DNA of 64,000 nt from positions 62,001-126,000 of the forward strand of contig JAJKFH010002505.1 in the NCBI GenBank assembly GCA_023333565.1, in the 5' to 3' direction. Both the position numbers and the translations under genes were made by a program. This document shows, piece after piece, positions 26,464 through 39,500 of the stretch. The notes under the pieces are model-generated. The model saw only the letters and a program-made list of their open reading frames with translations, made no database searches and was not told the origin of the DNA. How positions within the stretch are numbered: the stretch's first letter is position 1; each line of letters starts with the position of its first letter. The stretch comes from Puffinus mauretanicus. Taxonomy: Eukaryota; Chordata; Aves; Procellariiformes; Procellariidae.

Positions 26464-27134
26464 GTCAGTGGGCTCAAAGGGCCTCTTCATCATTGCTGGT
26501 GGGTCAGGCACCAAAGAAGCAATGCCCTGAGCTGCCACAGAGCACATTTTATGGGGCACAAACAGTGAAACCTGGGTGGGAAGAATCAGGGACAGCACTG
26601 GTGCTGGCTCCACAGCACTGATTTGCATTTCCAAGCTCCCAGCATGCTCAGCCCTCAGCAGAAGCCCCTTTCCCAGTGATTTGCATGCCAGCATAGCTCC
26701 ACTTGCAGCTCCGAGGCCCTGCAGGGCACAGCGCTGCTCTGCTCTACCATCGTTTCCATTAGCAGTAGCAGAGCAGGGAGCACCACAGGATAGGCAGCAT
26801 GGTCAGGGAAAGGCAGGAGCCAGGCATGGGGCTGCAGAGCACATGAGCACTATTTTCTGCCCGGGGTTGTAGGTGGGTGCATGAGCACATCTGTGGAGCA
26901 GGTAGGTTGCTGTGTTCTCTCCCTTTGCCTGGCCAAGGGATTCTATGGAACAGCCTGGCACTGAGAGCAGCCTGTGAGAGGAGTGGGCTGCAGGGGGATA
27001 GGGGAGCTGGGGCAGCAGAGGTGAGGGAGGCAGCACCTGGGGCTCATTCCCTAGGGCCCTCAGTGCAGGTGGTAGCTTGGGGAGTTGCATTTTAAACAGC
27101 TGATCAGATCTTCCTTCTTGAATTGAAGCAGCTT

Positions 27135-27549
27135 CTATTCATTGAGCACATGAACAAATGAAGCAGGGAAGACACCTTGCCTGTGAGGCTGTCCTTCAAT
27201 CCACCCTTTCTGTAGGGAGAAAGGAAGGAAAAGGAGCAGTGAGCATGGCCCAGGGATGTTCAAGGGGATGAGGAACTGGCCCCATAACAGCTGTCTTTTG
27301 TTGCCAAGGAAAAGATGGAAGATGGAGAGAGAGATGCAGAGCAGGAGATGACAATGGGTGCGACAGTCATGGGACAGAGGCAAGAGATGGATGGAGAGGG
27401 TATCATGCGCATCCCAGCTCCAGGCAGTACACACAGGTTCACTCACCCACCAGTTGCTGTCTTCCTTTTCAGATACTACAATGATCTCGCCTGTGCAGAA
27501 AGTCAGCTCCTCTTCCCGGTCAGCATCGCAGTCATAGAGAGCACAGACC
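27135..27549 (-). other. ASAP-like gene: C-terminal SH3-domain exons
   Basis: Exons 27549-27447 and 27209-27135. They encode a complete SH3 fold: [17 protein letters not shown] (ALYDC signature), [15 protein letters not shown] (paired tryptophans), then [20 protein letters not shown] and the terminal LNE. ASAP1 and ASAP2 end with the same layout (IEGQ...GVFP.SFVH). The aromatic and proline residues that bind PxxP ligands are present, so partner docking should still work. Confidence 0.93.
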
Positions 27550-30500
27550 CTGTGGAGCAGCAGTCTGTTCCGCAAGCAGGAGAAAACATCATCAGGCCTC
27601 CTCTGCTTCATCAGACACAAACTAAAATAGTTCTAGTCTTGATCCCAAAGCTCCTGGCAAAGATGTGAGGAGCAAGGATGAGAGACTGGGAGGTTTCCTG
27701 TGCAGAAGGAGGGCAGAGGTGGCAGGTCACCTGCTGGGAGTTTGGGTGGGACAGGGATCCACAAGACACCTCCTTCTGCTGGAGCATCCTTCCAGAGGCA
27801 CCTGCTCCTCTGCCCCAGGACTGCAGCATGTGCAGTTGCACTGTTTGGGGTCTGGTTCTCTCAGGGCAGCTCTGTGTGAGGAGTCAGCGGTGCTGCTCAG
27901 CACAACCCCAAGACCAAGCAACCAAAGCAGCGTCCCCCTAATGAAAGGGCTCTGCCTCTGCACAGTGTTCTCAGGGAGAAAGGTGTCCCCTGGAGCACAG
28001 AGAGGCAGGGCCAGTGTGGCACTGCACCCTGACCTGCCAACAACCTGAAATCATAAACAAGGCTTCCCTCAAAAGGCAGCGGAGCCTTATGGGGATTTTG
28101 GCAGCGTTCCCGGCACCTAGCAGGGGGATGTCAATGCCACGAATTCACAGCAGAAGTGCTGGGAGGAGAAGTTGCTGGGGCCTACTCCAGCTCAGTTCAA
28201 AACCAAAAGTGATAAATATGGGCAGATGTGGGAGCTGAGCTGAGCTGATCCTGACCGCTGACCACCTACCAAACTGCTCCTCTGAGGAAGGAGAGATGGG
28301 ACTTCCCAGGCATGATCAGAACATGGATATCGCTCCTGGAGGGATCGGTGTGGGCCAGGCTGTTCCACTTTGCTGGGGCCAGGCGTGCAGAGGGGGTCCA
28401 TGGCTTTCAGGGCACCTGTGACACAATCAGGCTGGTCATCTCCTCCCACCTTTCATCACAGGTGAACAACAGCAACCACCACCATCAGGCAACACGGTGC
28501 AGCGTGGTCCTCCTCCACAGTACAGCGTGGGTAACACGCATCCCATCAGTCTGGGAGCTGGAAAGGGGAGGGACTGGGCATGGGGTAGAGAGGGGCAGCA
28601 GGGGAAGCGGACGTGGCCAGGCAGCAGAAGGATATAGAGTGGAGGCTGGGGTGAGAAGCGAGGTGGGAGATGGGCTGTGCAGCTCCAAGGTGCCCCAAGA
28701 GCTGCCAGCGCTGGGGGAAGGATGCAGCTGCCATGGGTCATGCGCTTGGCACCCTCTGTCCCCCCACTCTCCCCATGCTGCTGAGCTCTGCTGGGATGAG
28801 GCTGTTTCCTAGAGGCACCAGCTGGCCAGACCTCCATCCTGGAGCACCCAGGGCTGCTCCTGGCAGCGCTCACCCCTTTCTCAAAGGGTTGTGTTGTGCA
28901 AGCCACTGCCTCAGTCCCCAGCCTGCCATTCTGCCTGGGTGCGGAGAGGGGGGCATCTTTCTGCCACAGGGCACTTGCGGAAACAAATCCACTGCCTGAA
29001 AGATGGGGACGGGGTCATTCCCTTCTCCGAATTCAGCGTCTCCAACAGCCCAGCAAACCCCAGAATAACCCTGCCCTGGAGGCACCAGTGTCTAACAGCC
29101 AGGGTGCGGGGAGCCCACCTCGTACTCGGCTGTGGGCATGCCGTCCAGTGCTGCAGCTCCTACAGCTCTCCCAGCCCCACGTCCAAGCAAGAGTCCCCGC
29201 AGGCCTGATCCACAAATGAGGCTTGGCCAGACAAAGCCACAGCCAGCCTGACCTAGTGCGGGTGCTGGAATGCAGACCTCCAGTATGTCCTTTCCACCAG
29301 CACGGTCTGGCTCCTTGCCCCTCCTGAGCCTGTCCTTTTGTTACCTGAAGCCAGGCTGGTCTGCTCAGGGCTGAGCAGCCCAAGGCACCGGCTCTGAAGA
29401 TGTGTGCTTGTGCTTGACGCTCAGAGGCAGGGGCGGGCTCGTCCTGCATCTTGTGTCCTCAGCAAAGTTGGACGAGCTGGTAAGGAAGGGTGGATATGCC
29501 CCCTGAGGAGCTAAACACACAGGAGGAACAGATCAGAGGTCAGCAGCAAGCTGGCGTTGAGCAGGGCTCCTGGGGCGAAGCTCCAGTGGAGAATGGACAC
29601 AAACATGTGGCCAGGGATTTTCTTTTCTCTGCTTGCAGGTCTGACTTGAGAAACGCATCAGGTTGGAAGCAGAGCTGGGACCAGCAGAGGGGAAGTCAGG
29701 CAGGACTTGGTGTCTCCCAGAAAGTAGGGCGGCTCTTGGAGGTGAGACATGCCATGGGAAGGCTGGGCAAGGACGGTGGGAACCGGTTTTGCTAAGGAGA
29801 ACAACTGCGATGCTGCTCCTGTTTCTGCCAGCATCTTTGTCTTCCCAGCCCTGTCTCTAAAGATATGCTCCTCTGCCTCTCCCAACAGCAGCAGCATTTG
29901 GGAGGGGATGGCGCATCCTAACAGCACTAGTGTAGGGGCTTCAAGGGCAAGCGTGCACTGCTCTTCAAAGCAGGTATCAGTGCTAGGACAGACCAGCTGG
30001 CACAAGCCAGCCTTGGTCCCTCAAAGAGCAGAGGACAGAAGGGTGCCTTAGGGCACCAGACAACCCCTGACACCTCATCGGGAGCTCAGCTCCCTCCCAG
30101 ACCACCCTCTGCCGATGAAGCCAGGCTGCAGCAGCAGCTCACCCTGCTAGCCACTGCAGGACCCTGCCACAGGATCTCACCTGGCTTTGCCCTCTGGGGC
30201 AGAAATGGAGGCGCGTAGGAGGGAGCCGGCGGCACGTCCAGGCTGCAGAGGTCGGTGGCTGGCGGGGGCAGAGTGCTGCCTCTGCTGCCTCCAGCCTGGG
30301 GGCAGTGGCAGGGGGGTGGTAGGAGCTCTGGGGATGGGCAGACCCCCTGTTCACAGGACCCAGCTGGGAAAGGGATATTTGTAGGTTAGACGGAACAGGT
30401 ATGGCTGGGCAGGTACAGGAGCGCCTGCGCCAGCGCAGTGGGAGCGGGGGCAGGGGCAGCACACATGGCCCAAAGTCAGAGCCTGTCAGGACCTCACCTT

Positions 30501-33500
30501 CTCATCCAGGTCTTCGTCATTCTCATACATGTCATCTTGGCCCAGCCACCACTCATACTCCACATGGACATTGGGGTTGAACTGATTGCTCTGGGCCTGC
30601 AGCAGCTGGGACACGGAGAGCTCCCTGAGAACCCACCAGCCCTGTCCTGCCCCACAGCAGCTGCTGGCCCCATCTCTGACCACCCGCCTGTCAGGGCAAC
30701 ATCTGCAAGCAGCAAGCGGTGCTTCCCAGCAGCAAGGGGGTTTTGCAAAGGTCTCCAAACACACAAATCAGGACATGGCAGAAGCAAGACTTGGACTCGC
30801 TGAGGAGATGCGCTCACCCCACGCAGCCTCAGTACAGCTCTAGGTCCCCCTGCCCAGGCACAACGCTTCCCCTGCCTGGCCTGTTCTTTCTGCCCTGAGG
30901 GACCCCACGCCAGCAGGGTCAGCACCCGCTGGACCCCTTCGCATCCTCCTCTGCATCCCACACTGGCACTGGAGATGCTGAGGGGTGCGGGTGGCCCAGC
31001 AGGACGCATCCACATGGGTGCAGGTCCCCCGCCACTCTCTGCCACTGGGACGTGTCCCAAAACCAGATGGGTGATGAGACATGGTGTCTTACCAGCTCTT
31101 CACACAGGGGATATCTCATCCTCCTAGCAACACCCAGGGCCGTCTCTCCTGTTTCGTTAGCTGTGAGGGGGGGGGAACGGCAGCTTTCAACACCGCGAGC
31201 CTGCCCTGTGTTCAGCAAATTGAAGAGCAGTGCTGCGTTTGGGGCATCTAGGGGCAAATAAGCTTAAAAGAAGGAACAGCCTAAACCCAGACCGAAACAA
31301 AGGCTCAGGCCATTAAGGGATGGTGGTAAGAAATGAGGAAGAGGGCAGCAGCTGAGACATCCAGATAAGGAGAGAGAGGAGCACAAGTAAGTCCTGATGC
31401 CTCACAGAGATGGGACAGGATAGAGGGACAGAAGAGCTCGGTCACTGCCAGAACCTAAAGGCTACAAAACCTGAGGACACTCCTGAGGCACCTCTTGTCC
31501 TCTGTGTCACCACAGGGAGCTTTGGGCAGAGCCGGTATGCATGTCCTGATGCCTGGTGGACACGCAGACTGCCCGGACACCAGGTCCCAGTGCTTGCAAG
31601 CAGGGGTGTGAGTGAAAGTGCGAACAAGTGACAACCATTTTGCTTCAGTTTCACTTTAAACTAAAACCCCTTCCACTCCTGGGAGGTCTGAGGGTGGGAT
31701 CTGTGATGGTGTTGCTGTAACTCTGCAATGTTATTATTTCTGCAAAACCTCTCCTTGCAGAGCTGCAGCTCAAGCCTGGCTGGGGAGGGGGTGGGCTGGG
31801 GGCACTCTGGGGAAGGGGGAGGGTGAGAGAAGGGAACAGCAAGAGGTCTGTACCCTGAGGGACCACAGAGCATCCCCAGACCAGTGGCAGGGTCTGCACT
31901 GTGAACTCAAGATGCTTGAGGTACCAGTGGTAGTCAGTAAAGACGGATCAGACACGGCTGCACCTGGCATGGCCGAGGCAGTGAGAAATTTGGCTGCCAA
32001 ATCACCGTGCAACTGGGGGACCTGTGCCCAGCTCCTGCCACCCCGCCACAGTCTCTCTGCCTTGCAAGGGGCTGTCACCACAGTGCCTGGAGCAGGAAAT
32101 GGGAGCATCTCAGGAGCATCTCAGGAGGCAAGGCTCAACACACCTACCAGCTCGTCTGATACCTGATGGTGGAAACATTTGTGCCCTTCCATTTCACCCA
32201 GGATCCTAGTTTTAAAGCTCACTTCTGTGTTGTGAAGAGGAGATTCACAGGCAGTATAAATGGTTGGACCTATGATCTGAGCTCCAGAGCACCAGCGCAC
32301 ACCATCTCTGAACCAGTGCTTTGACAGCCCTCCCACCTGCTCTCCAGCACTGCAGCGTAGGCTTTGAAAATGAGTTAAGTGCCTGTTTCGGCTCCTGCTG
32401 TGCATGTGCTTTGTGTAGAAGAGCAGCCGAGGCAGTGTTTGCGTTGCTGGGCTCTGCCAGCTCGGTGAGCCCACCCCAGCGCCATCCTACCACGGAGCTG
32501 CCAGTCACAGGCAGGCCTGTGGCTGCTCACCGAGGAGGGAGACAAGTGAAGTGGGGCAGAGGCACGAGCTCCTGGGGGTCAGGAGCACCCCAGAGCAAGC
32601 TGGTTCCTCCCTGGGGAGCAGAGGGGAGCATCCCCTGGTCCGAGCTGGAGAGCAAAGCCACTGCTTCTGTCGCAGGCTGCCGAGAGCAGGAACCTGTGAG
32701 ATGTGGTCACCCCACTCGTGGAGGGCCACTTGTACCCCAAACCAGCTTGTGAACACCGCTGAGCCTGGAGAGCCAACTAAGAGCAGTGTCAGAGCAGGGC
32801 ACCTCGCTGGACATGGAGAAGAGCCTGGGGCTGAGGCTGTCACTCCGCGGGCAGGGTCCCCACCCAATGCCATCATCAACCTGCTTCTCCCCAGCCACAG
32901 ACAAGCACTGCTGAGCACTTTAGCAAGGCTAAGGAGGTGTTTCCAGAGAAAAGCTGAGAAGACACCCTGTGTGTGCACGGGGCGCGGGGTCCCACGGCCA
33001 CTCACTGATGGTGATGTTAGCTTTGGCCTTCAGCAGCAGTTTGACACACTCAGGTTTGTTGTGATAGCAGCAGTAGTGAAGTGGCGTGTTGCCCTCTGCC
33101 ATCTGCTTTGCCAGGCTCCCGCTGCAGCAGAGAGTGGATAATGTCAGCACCCCCGGGAAGAGCCACCGGCCCCAGCCACAGCGAACACTGCCTGGTGCTG
33201 GCACACGTGGTGGTCACCACCACGTGTCACACCTCAAGCCGGTGGAGACGAGGGAACCCAAGGCCCCTCTGATCTAGGGGTAGTTACCCCAATCCCAGCC
33301 CAAGGTACATTTGCTGGGAGGCCTGCCCTGGTGACTTTTTCTCATTTTTGGGAGCGTTTTGGAGAAGATCATCAGTCTTGCACCTTTCACTAGCACGGCT
33401 TAGCCATGACAAGCTGACTGGGTGTCATGAGCTTACCTGTTCTGGACAAGAAAATCGACGATATGCAAAGAGGTTCGATCAGACAACAGCACTGCCAGGT

Positions 33501-36500
33501 GGAGAATGGTCTCCCCCGGTTCCTGTAACCAAGAAGAACACAGCAAGGATAAGACTGTGTCTGCCTGCACAACCACCGCAGATAGGAGCATTGTCCTTTA
33601 GGGACTGTCCTTACAGATTTAAAATCCCTGAGAGATGAACAGGTTTGACTGTCTCTTCAGAGTCATGGCCACCAAGGCTGGTGAGAACCTATTTAACATG
33701 CGTAGAGCCATGGCTCATGGCTTCATGAAGAAGAATCAATCAGCCCCTTTTCACATATAGAAACTCAGGCAACCAAAGGTGACTTTTCTCCCCAGGCCAG
33801 CAGCTGAACTTTGCCGAGTCCATGATCTCACCAGAGCCCTGGGGTGTGCAACGGCTGCTCCCCGCGGAGCCGCTTCTTGCTTGCCGGTTTGTCCCAGGAC
33901 ATCCCCTACTGATGGTGCTTCTTGCTCACTGCAGCATTTTTCTCCTTTGCTTTTACTCTGGAGGACACCCACCAGCATCCTTGCCGGCAAAGGGGGTGGC
34001 ACGGCAGTGTGCCCGCAGCTCTGAGGGTTAGGGCTGTGCTCTCTTCTTGCAATTACAGCAAGGACCCACGCTGCAGTTTTGCAGTGAGACTTGGATGTCC
34101 TGAGAAAATCCGCTCAGAAATTTACAAGTAAATCTCGGTTACAAATTGGCCTTTGGAAAGCCTTGGGCTTGTGGTTATGACTTCTGGCTCCCACACACAC
34201 ACAGCACGAGGAGGGCTGTGAGGTCACAGCCAGAAAACCTCCCTCTGCCATGATGTTCCTCATCCTGCTCGAGTCTGCCTGTTGCCGCCGGCTCACAGAA
34301 AGCACCAATTTCATTGGAAAACTTTGTCCCCTCCCGGGCACAGGGACCCTTATGGAAAGGCTAGAGAGGCAACGGCAAAGCTGTTTGCCATACGGGCCCA
34401 TGGGATGGGTGGCCATACCTGCAGAGGTGCCAGCACAGGCTTGCTCAAATCCATGTTCTCTGCATATGCTTGAAGCGAAGAAAACATGTCCTTGTCCTTG
34501 ACAGCTTCTGGGAGGCTGGAGCACTGAGCAGCAGAGCTTCTCTTGGCATATTTCTTCTCAACATACTTGGAAATGATGAAATTTTTCCTGAAGGCCCTGG
34601 CAGAAACCAGTTGAATGAGAGTTAGGGGCCACAGAGCGACCCAGTGAGCATCCTGGGACTACCCCCCTCCTCTGCCGCTGCCCCAGCCACCTTCCCTCTC
34701 TCTCCTTCAGACCTGCCAGGCAGTTTAGCACCTTTCCTCTCTCTGTCCCATTCCCCAAACTCCTCTACAGCAGCATTCATAACTCTTACAAAATACTGTG
34801 GTTTTCTTAAAGCTTCCTCTCCTGCAGTTACATAATTAAACAAGAACTTGACTTTCATGCATTTAAAGTGTGAGGACTTCCATGGCTGGGGGTGAGGACC
34901 CACCGCAGGAAGCCAGAACCAGCTCCCCGTCTTTCTTCCAACAGGGATCCCACCGCCTTCATCCAACACTCCACGGTCTTGTGCTGGGAGGAATGGGGAA
35001 GGGTCGGTGTTTCTCTGCCTCTGCTTTCCAGACCCCCTCTATTGCCTCTGCTCCAGGATGAGGAGCCCTGACCCCTCCACCCTTCCTGGGTGGGAGACGC
35101 TCAGGGGTGCACTGGGGATTTATATACGGTCCTGGTGATGTTTTCTGCTCCCTTCTCCCTTCCCTTCCTCCCCAGCCCTGACCCGTCCTTTGCCTTTCAG
35201 ACCCCTCTGTCCTCTCAGTTCAGTACTGGGCTTGGCTCCCTGACCCTGAGAATTAGGGGAAGGAGCAGAAATCTCAAGGACTGGGAAACACCACGTGGCA
35301 TGAACTGGCCAAGAGTATCCACAGGTCAGGAACAGCTTCCAGACAAGGACTGGCCAAGTAAGCTGGGTCTCTCCCCCTGGACAGGTCAAGAGGTGTGCTG
35401 GTTTTTGCTGGGATAGAGTTAATTTTCTTCATAGTAGCTAGTATGGGGCTATGTTTCGGATTTGTGCTGAAAACAGTGTTGATAACACAGGGACCTTTTA
35501 GTTACTGCTGAGCAGTGCTTACACAGAGTCAAGGCCTTTTCCGCTTCTCGCACCACCCCACCAGCGAGTAGGCTGGGGGTGCACAAGAAAGTTGGGACGG
35601 GACACAGCTGGGACAGCTGACCCCAACTGACCAAAGGGATATTCCATACCATATGACATCATGTTCGGCATATAAGGCTGGGGGGGAAGAAGAAGGAAGG
35701 AGGGGACATTCAAAGTGATGGTGTTTGTCTTCCAAAGTAACCACTATGCGTGATGGAGCCCTGCTTTCCTGGAGATGGCTGAACACCTGCCTGCCGATGG
35801 GAAGTAGTGAATGAATTCCTTGTTTGGCTTTGCTTGCATGAGCAGCTTTTGCTTTACCTATTAAACTGTCTTTATCTCAACCCATGAGTTTTCTCACTTT
35901 TACCCTTCTGATTCTCTCCCCCATCCCACCAGGGGGGAGTGAGCGAGCGGCTGGGTGGGGCTTAGATGTCAGCTGCGGTTAAACCACAAGTGGTGACCAG
36001 CCAGAGGATCTGAGGTGGCCGCAGGTGCCCCAGGGGAGAAGGAGTTATCCAAACAGAAAAGGCCATTGAGGAAGAGCTGAATTATTCATTTCACCGTTTC
36101 AGTTTCCCCAGAATCCAAACAGAAAAATGGATCTGGCAACCTTGGCCATGCTGTTCCAGTTGTATTTTCGTGCTCTCCCAGCTCTCTGCTACTCTCTCCC
36201 TGCCAAGTGCAGTTCCTTATCCACCTGTTTGCTGCAGGGTAGATCCACACTGTCTAAACAGTGCCCTAGTCAGGACTCACACGCCTGTAATCGAACCTGA
36301 TTGTGCCTGGTCTGCCTGCTCTCCAGTCTCCTGAAAGTCCTCTTGGCCCCTGACAATAAGCTCCCCAACTATAAGTTTCCCCCAAGAGCTCTGCTGCACC
36401 CCAGGTTTACAGCACTAAGCCCTGGAGAAGCCCCTAGCTATTGCTGGTAGCAGCCACACCACCCCAGCTCTCCCCTGTCCTTTGCAGAGCCTAGAGGCTG

Positions 36501-39500
36501 GGGCGCTCCGGGATGAAGGATGGGGGTTCCCACATCCTCAGCAGATCTTTGCTCGATGCCTACACTGATCCCACCGACCCTGGGTCCCAGCCACTGGACA
36601 CAGTGAACTGCTCTGCACCGTGCAAGTCCCTGTCCCCCATCCCTTATGATGTGCAGTCAGGGCTGTCCTGCTTGGCAGCTCCACTTATTTCTTTTCTCGC
36701 CTTTCCCTTTCCAGCACCAGTTCCTCAACCCCCGTCCTGACGTCAAGGTCAATCCTTGAGCCGTCCTGCTGGCTCTTCCTCACTCTTCTTCTTTCCTTTA
36801 TCAAACCTTTCCTGCTGGACTTGATGAAATTGCTTCTAAAGAGAAGTTATGGTCTGGGGAGGAGATTGGGCAGTGCCATGTGCCTGATCACTGCAGGGAG
36901 TACACAGGACCACAGAGCATCTTACCTCCCACAAAAAACAGCTCTTGCAGAGCAACTCACATGTCACTGTGCGCTGTGGGCTTCAGGGACAGGCTGGGGA
37001 GATTTGCTTCCATGATGTCGTTGAAGCCGGAGTTGCTGATATTCCTTGCCAGCTGCAAAACAGCCAAGCTACAGGTGACATGGGACATGCAGCAGCTCTA
37101 CATGCGTGGCAGCAGGAGAGGGAGCTCCTAGCTGAGATCCTGACCAGGTATTGAGGGGATGTCAGGGGGTGCCACGATGTGTGTGCCCAATGACTGGAGA
37201 CTCTGCCCTGACTCCTACTGCTGAGATCTCCCAACTCCAGCAGTGCAACCAACCCCAGAGCCAACCCCTGGGCTCAGATCTAGGCAAGCAATGATCCCTG
37301 CCAAACAGTCCCATCCCTTGCCTTGATGCCCACCAGCTGCCAGCAGCTCCCATCACAGCCCCACCAAACCCATGAGTACCTGGAGCATCGTGGTCCTAAA
37401 ACAGCCCCATGCAAGGTCTCCAACCTGCTGCCTGCCCCATACTCTGCTCTACCCCAGTTCAAGCCTGGCCCTGCCCCACAGCTCCCCTGCACCAGGGGAC
37501 ACAGATGGGGAAAGGGGACTGAGCGAGAGGGGTCATCCAGCAACAGCAAAATGACTCCCTCTCTCCTCCTTGAAAATGACAATTCCTGGCACAATAACCA
37601 CTAAACTGTGGGAATTACAGGTGGGTATGTGTCAGTTTAACAGGTGAAAAATCCACTAAATTAACTTAGTTTCAGGGAGGCCACAGCAGAAGCAGGGGGA
37701 GGCTTGGGGACAGAGCACACTGGCAGTGTCCTACCAGCAATTCAGAGGTTGCCAGCTTGTCCAGAGACAGTGACTGGATGCGGGAAAGATGCACACCCAT
37801 CTCTTTATGAATCCCAGAGCACTCAATGCAGATCAGGATGCCCAAGTTAATGGAGAGCCAAGTGGGATCTGTAGAGACAAGACTACCAGGCTTGTGCGTG
37901 TTTCCTGCCTCTCCTCCCTGCCAGCGCACCACCCCAGAGCACAAGCTCCACAGCAGGACAGAGGGGAAGGGCAAGACCCCAGATGCCTGTGAGTCTCTAG
38001 GAGGTGGATGCCACAGAGGGCAGGGCAGAGCTCTGCCTGTCCAAGGGGGAGGAAGCACAGCCTGGGCTTGGCTCTCACCTGGGGCTGAGCAGTCGCAGCA
38101 CTCGCTGTTCCTGGGCATGCCTCTGACCTCCTTGATGATGGCCCAGGTCAGCTCCTCCCAGCTGCTCTCCCCTCCGCCCTGCGCCTTGCTGAAGGCCATG
38201 TTCAGCGCCTCCTCCTTGCTGTTGCTGAGGACGGACACCCAGCTGCACAGGCAGAAAGCAGCTTAGGAGCAGGTTCCCATGTGGCCGCACTTATGCTGCA
38301 GGGTGAGGAGGGCAGCGGGGCTCATCCTACTTCTGCGGGGGAGATCCTGCTCTGCCCCAGCCTGCACAGCAGCCACCACACACAAAGGTCCTGCACGGGA
38401 CTCCAGCAGCAAACTGGGTGCCAGGGACCTCAAGCTCCATGTCCTGCTCGTGGCTGGCCAGCCCCCCCGGAGTGACTGGGACAGAGTCAGGATGGGAAGA
38501 GCATCGAACAACGGGCTGCGGCGCGCTGCTCAATTAGCCAAAGACCTGGCTTCTCATCAGCAGCCAGAGGAGCATTTTTTGGTCCGCAGCAAGGCGCTGG
38601 CAGTACTTACACAACACGGTCCTGCTTGTCCTCTGCCAGGAAGCGGTACGTGCGGTTGTCTGAAACACACAGAGCTGGTCTCCTCTAGGCACCCCGCTCA
38701 TCCACCTCGCCTGCCAGGCTCACGGCAGGGCACAACATACCTGAGCTGGGCTCAGCAGAGCCGGGAGCAATCTCCAGCCCCGGGTTGCTGAGGTGACAGT
38801 CATGTTCATCTCACTCAGCCCCTCCCCAGCACACCCAGACAAAGGCACCTGCTCCTCTACCAGGAACAAGGGATGCTGGTGTTAGCTAAGCTGCAGCCAG
38901 GGAACTACACTTGCATGGTCCCCACGCACCCTGCACTGTCCCACGGCAGTGCTGTCTATCTCACACTCTACATCTACATCACTGCTTCCGAGCAGAGCTG
39001 CCTCCTGGCACAATTTCCCCAGGGTAATCCCCCCAAGCTGGCCCAAAGCTGCAGAGCTTCCCCTCATCCCTGCCTGTGCTGGCTTTCTGAGTCCAAGGCA
39101 CTGCTGCCTCTCCGGGCCCTTCCTGAAGGAACTGCAGGGCAGGCACCAGCACTCGCGGGAAACCAGATTGAAGCATTTCTTGTCATCCATTTTCGGCTTC
39201 ACCTGGCAGATCAGTAAATTCAGCTTGACTGGTGGGTGGTTGAACTACAAGCAGAATGAGGAAGCATCAAAGGGCTGTGGTCCAGTGGTGACCAGCACCG
39301 CCTGGCTCTAGAGGCAGAGCCACAGATCTGCCTAGTGCCCAGCACTTTGCCTTTGGCTCTGCTCTCAGGATCAATGCAAGAAATAGCAACATGGACCTTT
39401 TCTTTCCCAATAGCCACCCCATGCTTGGAGCCAGGTCCCCAGGCTCATGCCCCTCCATGCACATAGGCATGTGAGGACCTCCTGTGTTTGTCTAAAGCTC

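Noticed and set aside
30591..30599. Alternative acceptor at 30597 for the ASAP exon ending in DEDLDEK
   Set aside because: It keeps frame but loses three residues (LLQ). The acceptor at 30606-30608 gives the same length as ASAP2 in this region.
34191..34203. CA-repeat as a microsatellite of note
   Set aside because: Only about six dinucleotide units; ordinary.
39152..39155. GT two bases downstream as the donor of the ASAP exon at 39157-39244
   Set aside because: Using it shifts the next exon out of frame. The GC donor restores the family residues H-N-R-T.
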